64,000 nt of DNA, taken from assembly GCA_023213395.1 (NCBI GenBank), contig CM041465.1:88729741-88793740 (forward strand). Direction: 5' to 3'. The stretch is from Cycas panzhihuaensis (lineage: Eukaryota > Cycadophyta). Position numbers and translations under genes: made by a program. This document shows, one piece after another, positions 46,592 to 57,165 of the stretch; position 1 is the stretch's first letter, and each line of letters opens with the position of its first letter. The notes beneath the pieces were generated by a model that had not been told where the DNA came from, ran no database searches, and saw only the letters and a list, made by a program, of their open reading frames with translations.

Positions 46592-46931
46592 GATCTATCG
46601 GGTTTCTACAACTCCGATTGGGCAGGAGACAAAGAACAAAGGAAATCAACTAGTGGGTACTATTTTTTTCTAGGATCTGCAGCAATTTCTTGGTACAGCA
46701 AAAAATAGGCTATTGTTGCACTATCGTCTACTGAGGTAGAATACAAAGCAGATGTTACAGCAACGCGCGAAGCTATCTGGTTGAGACAACTTCTGGCTGA
46801 CTTGGAACAATGACAAAATCAAGGGACGATTCTGAAATGTGACAATCAGATCACCATCAAATTAACCAAAAATATAGTCCTTCATGCAAGAACCAAACAC
46901 ATAGAAGTACATCATCACTTCATAAGGGAGA
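46592..46931 (+). pseudogene. C RNase H, between D and E
   Basis: Resumes C: NSDWAGDKEQRKSTSGYYFF, IVALSSTEVEYKADV, LKCDNQITIKLTKNIV and HARTKHIEVHHHFIREM. Stops at about 46,707 and 46,812. Cut by E; the last residues continue at 51,558. Confidence 0.9.
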
Positions 46932-47292
46932 TGTTTGACATTAACATGGAAAACAGTTATCATCCACAATAACAATATCAAAGACCAAAGACGAACTCAA
47001 CATAATCAGAATACCAAAGCACCCAAGACTCAACATGAACCTTGATGATTACATCATAACATATACTACCTCGACCACCTTTATATACAAAATAGGTGGA
47101 AGGACCTACAAGACAAGTAATGCATGTGGGACAAAACCTTTATCATGACCAATGACATTACACCAATTAACTTGACCAATAAGATTCCATCCTCTCACAC
47201 AATATTATAATGATAAATGACTATTGGACTCTAAGACTTAGGACTATGACTATTAACCTAAGATACACAACATTAAACATTATACTCTAACA
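46932..47292 (-). repeat. E 3' LTR (361 bp)
   Basis: Plus-strand TGTTTGACATTAACATGG to ACTCTAACA. It aligns through most of its length with 51,199-51,557. The polypurine tract is on its right (CCTCCCCTT, minus AAGGGGAGG). Confidence 0.9.
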
Positions 47293-47376
47293 CCTCCCCT
47301 TAATGTTTAATGTCAAGACTACAAAAGTATTTGAATACTAAAGACTAATATGACACCTGATAATGGACTTAGGGCA

Positions 47377-49330
47377 TTAAACATGACCTCCAAGGGACTT
47401 CAACATGTACTTTGCTTTCTTTGAATTTACAACGTCTTGTTCTTGGAAAGGTCTTGAACACAATGCCTTGGACTTGATTTTGGTCTCCAATCTCGTAATG
47501 TCGCCTCTGGAGCAATCCCTTACAGACGGGTTCTTGAACTTTGCCCTTTTGTCTTCATGTGCAATTGGGAACCCTTTATCACACAAAATGTGTAGTAGAT
47601 CAAGCTTGAGCTGATTTGTGCTTGGTGAGGACATGTCGGTGTTACGCATATACTTATCAAAGGTGTCTTCAAGATGTACATCAAATATGTCTTCCATCAA
47701 AATTCTGGTTTCCACCTGTTTGCTTCTACTTTCTTTAGCATGTGAGTGATTAAACAAATAAATGTCAGCAGTTGGAGATAGGTTGACGATATCATCAATA
47801 TCCAAATATGACGACAAATCATCAAGTGGTGAGACAATATCACTTGAAGAGTGAACATTGTATAGGCCATTATCGTCATCAATATCTTCTAAGTCAACAT
47901 TATTTAAGACACAAGCATAAATATCTTCATCCTGCACATGTTTTTCCTCAATAAGACAAACAAACTTTGCTTCATTATCTTTGATAAGATCATCCTTCCC
48001 TAAAGCAATGAATTCATCATAGTTACCTATATCCGGTTCAACATGCTCATCTGCGTCAACTTTGTCACTTGAAGTAGCAGAACTTCCTTCATCATCTTGC
48101 TTACCTGTGTTAACAACAAAATTGCTTTCCCTTTCAAGACTCTCTTTCACTTGTGCAGGTACTTGTTCTGAATCAATAAGATACTTTGTTTTATCTTCAT
48201 CACTCAAGAGATCTTTTGTCGTACTAAATATGATGAGGATTTCTGTTGCGATCATATGTATGTACCTCCCAACATAAGAATAGTGTAGTATCTTAACATG
48301 ATTGCCTGCCCATACCATACAACAATCTTGGTAGACAAGACTTTGATCAAATGATACTCCAACTATGTTCTTCCTTCTTTTGAATGAATCTTCTAGAACC
48401 AATGCAAGATATATTAACACGTTTGAATTCTTTCAAGGATAAGCGTAGAACATACAAAGTCTTGTGCATATGTATACAACAATGTAACCTGAGAATGTTT
48501 GAAACCTGGCAACAAATTTATCAACATAGAGTAAAGTGATATAATCCACACCTTCCACCAAGTCAGTTGAATTTCCATATTGAACCACCTGTAATAGATT
48601 AGTTTCTGAATTTTCAACGTCCATCCTTTCACTCTTTCCTATTAACGTGCTGAAACTCAAGATGTTTGATGGGATAATTCTCTTCTCAACCTTTGGTTCT
48701 TTATTTTCATCTTCTTCCTCAAATCCTAAGCAACGGACTAAGGTTAAATCTCCAATAAGTTCATTTGCAGAGATTGCTTTGTCACAACAATTGTATTCAT
48801 TTATTTCTTCATCAACAAATAACCTATTTTCATAAACAAGTTTGCATACTTTTTCACCTTCCTTATCATCAAATGAATGTATAAGAGATTTACTCTTACG
48901 AAAACTGACCCGATTACATTTATCCTTTTTTATTTTCTTCTTCAATTTCTTTTTTTGATTCTTTGTCAAGTTACTATGTGCAACCTGCACTTCTGCATTT
49001 TTGTTGTCTTTACCTTTATTCATTGGTTGTTGGTTTGTCAACTTGGAATCAAATTTCTCTTTTATGAAGTTCCATGTTTTGTGTGCCCTACATGTAGTAT
49101 TTTGGGTGAGCCAAAAAATATCACTGAATTTTATGCAGCCTCCTTGTGTGGACATGACAGAAATCCATTAAAATGCAAATGTGTCCTTTTGTTCCAACAC
49201 TGGTGAAGCATCATTGTATCCTTCTAAAACAATCTCCCATAAGCCAAGGGAGATAAGCCAGGACTTCATGTTTTCTGACCATTCTAAATAGTTGTTTTCT
49301 CCAATAGAAGATGTGTATGACCCATTTTGA
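47377..49330 (-). pseudogene. E long reading frame, gag-like start then unrecognised protein
   Basis: Two open frames, 49,155-48,433 (240 codons) and 48,420-47,377 (347 codons), are in the same frame and separated by one TGA at 48,435-48,433. Upstream, past one TAA at about 49,168, the same frame continues to about 49,330 with GENNYLEWSENMKSWLISLG and LWEIVLEGYNDASPVLEQKD, like a Copia gag N-terminus. Next come TWNFIKEKFDSKL, a lysine cluster KNQKKKLKKKIKKDK, a part with aromatic residues, and a C-terminal half rich in Asp/Glu/Ser (DDEGSSATSSDKVDADEH). About 650 codons have only two stops. No zinc knuckle or pol motif is seen. The family is unknown to me; a captured host gene or a divergent gag are both possible. 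Confidence 0.7.
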
Positions 49331-51183
49331 TAACTTTATAACCAAACTGCTTATTGTGATCTTGAAATCATAAACTCGGCAGTCAAAAAGATATCAATAA
49401 ATACGATATTGAACCCTTAGACGGATTGCGGAATAGATGTTTAAATGCAGAGATACAAAATAGAACATACAGAACCTTCTTTTAAACTGTTATCAGATCT
49501 AGCCTTCAAAGCACGACCTTGAACAATAGAATTTATCGTTGTTGGGATCTTTTCAATACAAAAGTGTTACCTGTTTTATCAAGTCAACCTTTCTCCATAT
49601 AGAGGGCTAAGATTTAGAGGCTAGTATTATTCAGACAAGGCCCGCATCTTCTCTGTGTTTGCTGGAACTCATCCGAGTACTTGTGAGACAAGGTGTTTTT
49701 TCCAATCATTAACCAAACCGCCTTTGAAAGAATCAGATCAACAAGATTAAAGTGCCTTCAATATCTCAGTTATTTTTATCGTCATTCCATGCAAAGAGGA
49801 TTACCACACTGACTTATGAAGTTGCAAATGTTAGAAATTAAATTCTGGTATTTGATTTCCCAACAATTCACTACACTGTTTGTGGATATCAACCAGTGCC
49901 AGACACAGAGAACAAAGACTTTCTTCACAACCCACGTAGACTAATCAGAGCAGATTTCTCGTTGCAAATAATTTCAGAACATCTAGGTTTCGTCTCCCAT
50001 GGTACCATGACCAAACTGCAAGGCACTCATGAACTGTACCATTGACGAAAATTCTGCCTACGGATAATGTTCTGCTTACTTTCCAAGGCACTCATGAACT
50101 ATGATAATGAATGGATTGCAGGATCGAACACAAGTCTCGCCAAGTCGAGCGCCTGCTTAGATTATCGCGGCATACAGAAGCTCTAAAAACCGCTTTGGAG
50201 GATTCTCCTATATAGGGGCTTGTCAACTGGAGATAGACCAATCTTGTGATCAATGCCTTCATCTTCATGAGAAGCTGACAGAGAAAGCAAGTCTGGGCTG
50301 CATTGTACGTGCCCTTGCAGATACTGTCAACACTGTTTAACTTATATTTTTGAAGTGATTATTTCTGTGAAGTCTCCAATAGAAACAATCATCAGAAGAT
50401 GAATGCCTTTGTTTTCATGAGAAGCTGGCAGAAAAACCTGTGACATAAACACAGCGAGTCTGCTGCCCCAATAAGTGCACAGGACCAAGCCGCCAGGTAT
50501 ACCCAACTTATGGATGCCTACGGCTTAGTGCTTCATCGCAGATATGTTATCATAAATTTCCACAGAGCATCTTCACAATCAACCGGGTACGTAGCAGGGC
50601 ATAAAGGCGGTATCACCTCACGATCTCCTTTAACTAGAATAGAAAAATGGAGGCAAGCACGACAACTGCTTTGAATAGAATCGAGCAGATTGCACGGATC
50701 TCAACAATGGAGTTCCAATAGGTAAGTCTTCAACTTATCATGCTCACAATGTCACGAACGGAACACAATTCCTTCTCTCAGGATAACCTTGCTCTGAGCT
50801 AGCAAACCCTTAATGTTCTAACACAATCTCCTAAGGACAAGAATGAAGCCTTAACTCTCATGGTTAAGGTAAATTCAACAACCATCAATTAAAAAACTCC
50901 ATAATCATTTCCTTATAGCAAGATAAGGAACAGAGTTACCTAGACAGAATTCCTGTTTCATATCAACACTTGGCATGCTTCATATCGACGATGACTTTGA
51001 AACTTTTCTTTAATCCGGCACCCACTTGATGGAGCCACCTCCTCTCTCGATCTTCTTCTTACAGCAGGATGTCTTGGAACTTCACTTCCTCAATTTAACT
51101 CTTCAATCTGACAGCCAATCTAACGGAGTTGCCTTCCTCCCTTATCAAAGAGAACTTGCACAACAATAGTGTTAACAAACAAC
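49331..51183 (-). other. Leader of E
   Basis: About 1.85 kb between PBS and the gag-like start. No coding domain. A short direct repeat, AAGGCACTCATGAACT, occurs at about 50,021 and 50,084. It would hold the packaging signal in an element of this kind, by analogy only. Confidence 0.5.
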
Positions 51184-51198
51184 CTGCTCACGATACCA
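51184..51198 (-). other. Primer-binding site of E
   Basis: Minus strand TGGTATCGTGAGCAG, like the TGGTATCAGAGCAGG of C with an internal change, directly beside the LTR. Confidence 0.8.
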
Positions 51199-51557
51199 TG
51201 TTAGACTTTAACATGGAAAACTTATCATCCACAATAACAATATCAAAGACCAAAGACGAACTCAACATAATCGAATACCAAAGCACCCAAGACTCAACAT
51301 GGGCCTTGATGATTACATCATAACATATACTACCTCGACCACCTTTAGATACAAAATAGGTGGAAGGACCTACAAGACAAGTAATGCATGTGGGACAAAA
51401 CCTTTATCCCGACCAATGACATTACAAAGAACTAACTTGACCAATAAGCTTCTATCCTCTCACACAATATTATAATGATAAATGACTCTTGGACTCTAAG
51501 ACTTAGGACTATGACTATTAACCTAAGATACACAACATTAAACATTATACTCTAATG
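51199..51557 (-). repeat. E 5' LTR (about 359 bp)
   Basis: Plus-strand TGTTAGACTTTAACATGG to TACTCTAATG; the last two bases differ from the expected CA. Confidence 0.88.
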
Positions 51558-51703
51558 TAAGAAAGTTCACAACAGGAGATCGACTTGGAATCATCCATCT
51601 ACGTAACAAGTTGCGACTTCATCGACAAAATCTCTTGGAAAGGAGAAATTTCAAAACCTAAGGCACAGATTAGGTTTACTAGAGATAAAACATTAAGAGA
51701 GGG
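51558..51703 (+). pseudogene. C pol C-terminal end
   Basis: Reads KSLGKEKFQNLRHRLGLLEI-like sequence, equivalent to SLGKEKFQYLRNKIGLKEI at the end of D RNase H. A polypurine tract ACATTAAGAGAGGG follows. Confidence 0.8.
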
Positions 51704-51844
51704 TGTTATAGTGTAATGTTTTATCTAGATACATAAAGGAGTAATGTTGGAACCCCTCAAATGTAACTTATATCTAAGACGTTGACACTTGGCGTGAGAG
51801 GTGGGTCGGTTACAATTCTTTGTAATACCATCTTATATGATGTA
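51704..51844 (+). repeat. C 3' LTR, truncated
   Basis: TGTTATAGTGTAATGTTTTA to ATATGATGTA; the last ~60 bases of the LTR are missing. The join to B sequence is at 51,844/51,845. Confidence 0.88.
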
Positions 51845-52316
51845 TTGGATTCATCGACTCTAACTAGGCGGGAAAACCTCAAGAAAGAAAGTCTACATCG
51901 AGCTCCGCTTCAATCTTGGAATAGTTGTAATATCATGGAGTAGCAAAAGTCCATTAGTAGCTTTGTCCTCAGCAAGTAGAGTACAAAGCTACGAAATGCA
52001 ATCTGTGAAGTAATTTGGTTAAGACAACTCCTCAAGGATCTAAGTCAAAATTGTCAGAAAGCAATGCAATCTCACCGTGATAACCAAAGTGTTATCAAAC
52101 TCACCAAAATCTTGTCTTCCATGCAAGGACCAAACACATAGAAGTTCATCATCACTTCATTAGAGAAAAGGTCTAGAATAAAGAGATAGACTTACAATAT
52201 TGCAATAGTTATCAACAAGTTGAAAATATCTTTACAAAATCATTATCAAAAGATAAATTTCAGATTTCGTAGATCTACTTGGGATGAAAAATAAAGAATA
52301 AAACATTAAGGGAGGG
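51845..52316 (+). pseudogene. B RNase H remnant, second copy
   Basis: Begins TTGGATTCATCGACTCTAAC, matching B at 36,521, and follows it to the polypurine tract with about nine in ten bases alike by eye and several small indels. It carries the same in-frame TAG after DSN. Confidence 0.9.
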
Positions 52317-52529
52317 TGTTAGAATATTAAAGTTTTATCCCTAGCCTTGTGCCATAGTGACCTTTATGTAAATTAAGGGTTATATGTCATTGTCCCTCTT
52401 CTGTCTTAAAGCAACACTTATCACACATGTATTGGATTTGTTATGTAAATCAGTTGTATGTAAGAGAAACCATTTCTCTCTCACAAATCAATGAAGATCA
52501 TTCATTTTTTCTTAACAGAGTTTTCAACA
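52317..52529 (+). repeat. B 3' LTR (213 bp)
   Basis: TGTTAGAATATTAAAGTTTT to TTTTCAACA, then TAGAA (duplication). Pairs with 32,014-32,225. Confidence 0.93.
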
Positions 52530-52741
52530 TAGAAAAGGTATAGGTGGAAGGTTATGTCTTCTCGAAAGGGCATTATATCACATATAATTATGTGAATACC
52601 ATTGTATCAAAACACCATTTATTTTTATAATCAATTATTTAGTCTTTAGCCCTTTGACACTTCGGTGTACTTGCTGGTGCTCATGCATTCTTCCCTCGAT
52701 TGTGCTTCCATCATTAAGTTATGAACCTTAGGTTCATAACA
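52530..52741 (+). repeat. F 5' LTR, remainder
   Basis: After the TAGAA duplication it continues to GGTTCATAACA, matching 55,430-55,597 (..TGACACTTCGGTGTACTTGC..). A PBS-like AGGTATCAAAGC follows at about 52,745. Confidence 0.85.
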
Positions 52742-55385
52742 AGAGGTATCAAAGCAAAAGATCCTCACCTCTATGTCTGGTTAAGTCAAAGGATCAGTGA
52801 AATATATATAGCATATGGTAAAATACGTATATACATACATACACACACACACACATATATAAGTGAAAATTTTCATTGTCTCAGTATTCAAAGGATATTA
52901 TGATATTACAATTTGCGTCTAAGATGTCATTATAATCGCCCAACACAACATCGTATTTAATCTCAACATCTTGTGTTAATTATAATCCACTATATTACTT
53001 CCTAGCTCGCCATTATTTCATATCCAATGTCCGCAATCTTGCCTGATTATGCCATTCGTATCCTAGTGATACTATCTATAGTTTGCTTGGAGTGTATTGT
53101 CACTATAGATATAATCTGTGATAGATACCTCTAACTTTGCACCACTCGCCATTTGGATTGTAATGTTGCTACAGATATAATCTACCATCACTCTCACATG
53201 CTTGCCACCTAGATTGTGCACCTTCACCCTCGTATTTTTGTTGCCCTAGAGTGTATTGTTGTCGTAGAAATATTAACTGCTACACGAGCAAGTCAAGGTG
53301 CATTGTCGTCATGATATTTAACCTATCACATCCACATTTGCTTATCGTTGGGGCATTAACTTACAAGGCAAAACATATTTACAATGTTATAAAATATGTA
53401 AATGTTGCAATTGCCTTTACACCCACAAAGAGTCATCTCATTAACATTTCTATCTTAGCGCAACACGCCAAGGCCGAGGGTGTTTGCCACCTTATCGCCT
53501 CACCATTGCTTATACCCCAATGATTGCATTGTATTATGACGCACGCCCTATCATATCACCCACACACACAAACACAAAAAATAATGTTATATAGAATGGT
53601 GTGTGTGTGTGTGTGTGTGTGTATCTAGATAGATAGATAGATAGATATTAATATTATAGTATACCGTATTATATTAACATTATAGTACGATGTATGGCAA
53701 GACTATGCATTAATACAACGTATTAATATATATATATTTCATTGGATTCTTAATAAACATGCAAGTGAGGCCAAATAGTGGTGTAGTCAATTTTTTTAAT
53801 AGGCAAAAAAGGCCAAACAAGTGCATTATATAAGATTTGGCATATGATCAGTTGTCAAGATATAAAGGAGTTTTAGCTATTTTCAACCCTTTATTGAATT
53901 CTTTATACTGTTGTGCACTCTAGCAACAATAACATCCTATGAGAATCTCAGAGCATAATTCATATCACTGGGACACCAGTAAGAATCAAGATGTCCCTTG
54001 GTACCTAAGTAAATATTTTGATGACGTCAAAATAAGAGCCATAAACAAAATAGCAAACAACTCAAATTTTGTTGTGAAACCTTTAGAGAAAACTTGAATG
54101 CAATGAATATCTCAAATTAGAAGAGTTTTGGAAGAATTATAATGGATGATTTGATTATTTTAAGAGGCGAGTTGACTTCTTTCATTACATATATTATGAA
54201 CTTAAATCTCCATTATATACATCAGCAAATAATTATGAGATAAGTATGCTCGATAAAGAATTACCTTTGGTAATGTCCAACCCGTAAGTTTTGTGAGAGT
54301 GCTACATTCAAGAGTTGGTATGAAAGAGTTTTCGAGAATATTTAGCATTAAAATGGAACTCGTCATATTACAAGTATGTGATAGCCTTCAAGATGAAAAT
54401 GGAGAAACTTGAGTATGCACATACAATAAATGAAAAATGGTTGTATTATATGACATATACAATATCATTTTAAAAACATTTTCTTTTGAAAAGCTCCTAA
54501 AAGTTAGATAAACAATTCCTCCTGGTCATATGAAATCATTTCATAATGAATTAACATAAAAGAAGCAAGCAAGTCTCCTTGTAGAAATAAATGGTTAGTA
54601 AAGCCAAGATTAACTCCACAAGATAAATATCGTGACCAAATGCAAAATGAAGTTCTAGGCAGTGTGCATCACAAAATAAGTTGAAGCTTCTAGCTATTAT
54701 TCAGATATATCAGGAATATTATATAATGAACCTATTAAGCATGAAGCAAGAGATATCAACCTCAAGTTTGGAAATAGAGTGGCCTAACTCCTGATATAAA
54801 GAATAATACTGTAACATTGCAAGCAAAACTCTAAAAGATAACATTAGTGGAATCAATGTATAGGATAATAAGAATCAAATAGTTACAACGTATATACCAA
54901 AGAACTCCCTAGTATTAGCAATAATAGTTTGTCTCCTAAAGAATCCGAGAAGATCCCAAGCATTGTTATAGAATCCTATATATTTTAAAACAATATTAGT
55001 TTATATCAACACCCATGATGACTTTTCAAATACCTACATTCAATAATCTCGCGAATAACGACTATTCAAAATGTAGCATATATTGATAGTCTGAAATTCG
55101 CATTGAGTGGAAGATTTTTGGCAGCAATCTTCAATCCGTAGATGAGTATATGAAAATTCAACACTCTCACAGTCGGCATCTACCAAAGAATTTCAACTAG
55201 CCTACAACAACATCAACTTATTCAAGTTTGCCCTTGTATTTGTATTTGTTATTGTTTAAAGTTAAAATAGTCACGACTTGACAACATATAGCAGATGACT
55301 ATGGCATCTTCTTAACAACAAGAAACAACATCAAGCCGTCATTTTTAACATGCCTCAAGGGCGAAGCATTTCAATAAGGGGGTGT
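52742..55385 (+). other. Interior of F, no recognised protein
   Basis: Contains (CA)n at about 52,836-52,854, (GT)n at 53,599-53,622 and (AGAT)n at 53,624-53,647. 54,120-54,450 has gag-like fragments (WKNYNGWFDYFKRRVDFFHY) in broken frames, with no confident match. No protease, RT or integrase motif seen. The right end has a purine run AATAAGGGGGTGT before the LTR. Confidence 0.55.
53599..53647. repeat. GT and AGAT microsatellites in F
   Basis: About 12 GT units followed by about six AGAT units. Confidence 0.95.
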
Positions 55386-55597
55386 TGTTACAGACCTAAT
55401 TACAATTAACTATTCCTTTCAAAATGACACTATGTTGCATTTAAATATCCAAATACCATTGCATCAAAACATTATTCATTTTTATAATCAATTATTTGGT
55501 TTTTAACCTTTTGACACTTCAGTGTACTTGCTGGTGCTTGTGTGTTCTTCCCTCATTTGTGTTCCCGTCATCAAGTTATAAACTTAGGTTCATAACA
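55386..55597 (+). repeat. F 3' LTR (212 bp)
   Basis: TGTTACAGACCTAATTACAA to GGTTCATAACA, followed by TTCAC. It has about 45 bases equivalent to 31,969-32,013 and the rest equivalent to 52,535-52,741. Confidence 0.88.
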
Positions 55598-55602
55598 TTC
55601 AC

Positions 55603-55718
55603 CTTCTCCATTTAAGAGATCTACACATAGCTCCATAATTGGCAGCATATGTGATCCTCTTATGTGCAGATCATGCGATTTTAAGAATTCAAGATATGCT
55701 GTAGAATTTATATGCCTC
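55603..55718 (-). CDS. Possible host exon at the F insertion site (unidentified)
   Basis: On the minus strand, GATTTTGTATGTTTTAG is a good acceptor at 55,719. A 116-nt stretch open in one frame for 38 codons follows (contains TAYLEFLKSHDLHIRG and LPIMELCVDLLNGE), and AAG|GTGAAAG is a good donor. An open frame this short could occur by chance, and I do not recognise the protein. If real, F lies right after intron base 5. It ends in phase 1, so it cannot join directly to the response-regulator exon (phase 0). Confidence 0.3.
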
Positions 55719-57165
55719 CTAAAACATACAAAATCAAGATAGCAAATATTAGGCCATGATGGGCATTTTACTAAACAAACACTATACTGCCATTATGTCA
55801 GAGAAAACAGCTTTGGAAACAAGTAGGGTACAAGTTGGAATAGAACTTTGAGCTGGACCATCTGCAGTGTTTGGCTGTCTGAATGGGCTGCAAGACATAA
55901 CCAGTCAGAAACACAAAACAAAAGCATTAAACTGTTTCTGTCAATGACAAAAGGCCAACAACTTCAACCACACATGAAACATCCCACAACTGTGATTGCC
56001 ATTTTGGGGTGGTTTTTAATCTGTATTGGAAGTTTTCAAAATCAGCTTTGGCTTTTGCAGGCTGCTTTGGCTAGTTTTTATTCTGTCTTAACTTTCTTGT
56101 AATTGGATTTCTTGTCTTCAGAGAAGTGCTCCTTTGCATCTGTATTGGAGATTTTCAAAATCAGTTTTGGCTTTTGTAAGCTGCTTTGGCTGGTTTCTCT
56201 TCTGTCTTAACTTTCATGTAGCCGGATCTCCTGTTAAAGAAGAGCTCCTCTGCTGCTTTGCTTTTTTCTTTGAGATGTCCTTCCTTTGGCAGCTATCTGT
56301 GACTGCAACTTGACTCATATGATTAGCTGGCAAGATGGACACTTTTCTTTGGAGCTTACAGCTTTGAAGTTCTCTTTGGAGTGAGTGTGTTTGACCCTAA
56401 ACCTTAGTATAAGTGATGCTTTTGTTGCCAATATGTAAATAGTAAATGGTTGATGCAGAAGACAAATTAATTCATAGTACAGGCCAGAGAAATGCCTTAA
56501 TTTTGATGGAAAACGCTGTGAGAACAACTAACTTTCAAGCCAGGAAATCAGCAAGAAAAATGAGAAAGAGCAAAACCTGGACCACGGGCCCCACCTGCCC
56601 TAGCTTATTATGATGAAATCAGCCAAGTTGGGTCAGCCATACAAGCATTAATGTGGCAGATTTACAAATATAAAAAGAAATTTTGAGCTAAATTCTACAT
56701 CATCATCTAATTAGAGAGCTGAGAACATCAATTTGGTTGTGCACTAAGGGCATGCATTTCAGTCAGAAGCAAGCACAACAGCGAAAATAGCAGCAGGATT
56801 GTACAGATAATACACATAGCCATATTGACTGTACAGATAACCATACAGAGGATACACACTGGTTGTCAAGCAGCAGGAAGCAGACTGCCCACAGAGCAAG
56901 CTACTGTACAACCAATCAAGAGTCATACTTCTGCAATTTCCTTGAATTTTGTAGCAGCATACGACGTGATTTCAGAGGCACAGCTGCTACATGATTCCTT
57001 TTTAATTTCTGTTCTGTGCCATGTACTTTTTTTAGGAATTACTGGCAGAAATCAACAACTTTAATTCCTACAAGTTATTTTTACACCGCCCTAACTGTAC
57101 TGAAGTTTGTGTTATAACATTTACTTGCAACCCAATATCACTATTGCATCTTGTAATATAAAACC
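55719..57165. other. Low-repeat region with a tandem duplication
   Basis: No LTR, PBS or clear exon. Two tandem ~118-bp units at 56,019-56,254 are described separately. Composition is nearer to host intron than to the retroelements. Confidence 0.5.
56019..56254. repeat. Tandem duplication of about 118 bp
   Basis: ATCTGTATTGGAAGTTTTCA at 56,019 and ATCTGTATTGGAGATTTTCA at 56,138 start two diverged units. Both continue through TGCTTTGGCT, TCTGTCTTAACTTTC and GCTCCT. Confidence 0.9.

Larger units (their letters stand above)
46932..51557 (-). mobile_element. Element E, minus strand, non-autonomous LTR element with novel ORF
   Basis: LTRs 46,932-47,292 and 51,199-51,557. The PBS lies beside the right LTR and a polypurine tract beside the left, all in minus orientation. 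The interior (3.9 kb) has no protease, integrase, RT or RNase H motif. Its polypurine tract and LTR start (ACATTAAGGGGAGG then TGTTAGAGTATAATGTTT) nearly match those of C. Flanks GGAGA and TAAGA agree at three of five bases, so the duplication is imperfect. Confidence 0.88.
37062..51844 (+). mobile_element. Copia element C, containing D and E, right end truncated
   Basis: The 5' LTR (37,062-37,246) and most of the 3' LTR (51,704-51,844) enclose a Copia interior interrupted by D and E. The 3' LTR is cut after about 141 bases and joins B RNase H sequence at 51,845, so no right-hand duplication is expected. Own length about 5.1 kb. Confidence 0.88.
32014..52529 (+). mobile_element. Copia element B, nested in the F LTR, TSD TAGAA
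   Basis: Outer LTRs 32,014-32,225 and 52,317-52,529 are flanked by the perfect duplication TAGAA (32,009-32,013 and 52,530-52,534). Gag, protease, integrase, RT and RNase H are in Copia order, all with stops. The RNase H to LTR segment occurs twice (36,521-37,060 and 51,845-52,377), with element C between, suggesting a former tandem dimer. Confidence 0.9.
31969..55597 (+). mobile_element. Element F, outermost of a nested stack, TSD TTCAC
   Basis: LTR start TGTCACGAACC at 31,969, LTR end ..TTCATAACA at 55,597, with the perfect duplication TTCAC at 31,964-31,968 and 55,598-55,602. Its own 5' LTR is split by element B after 45 bases and resumes at 52,530-52,741. Its own length without B is about 3.1 kb. 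No gag-pol domain is recognised in its interior, so it is probably non-autonomous. Confidence 0.88.

Noticed and set aside
51558-51562. Perfect duplication for E
   Set aside because: TAAGA against GGAGA on the left matches only three of five; recorded as imperfect.
53599-53647. CRISPR-like array
   Set aside because: Simple microsatellites without spacers, in a plant genome.
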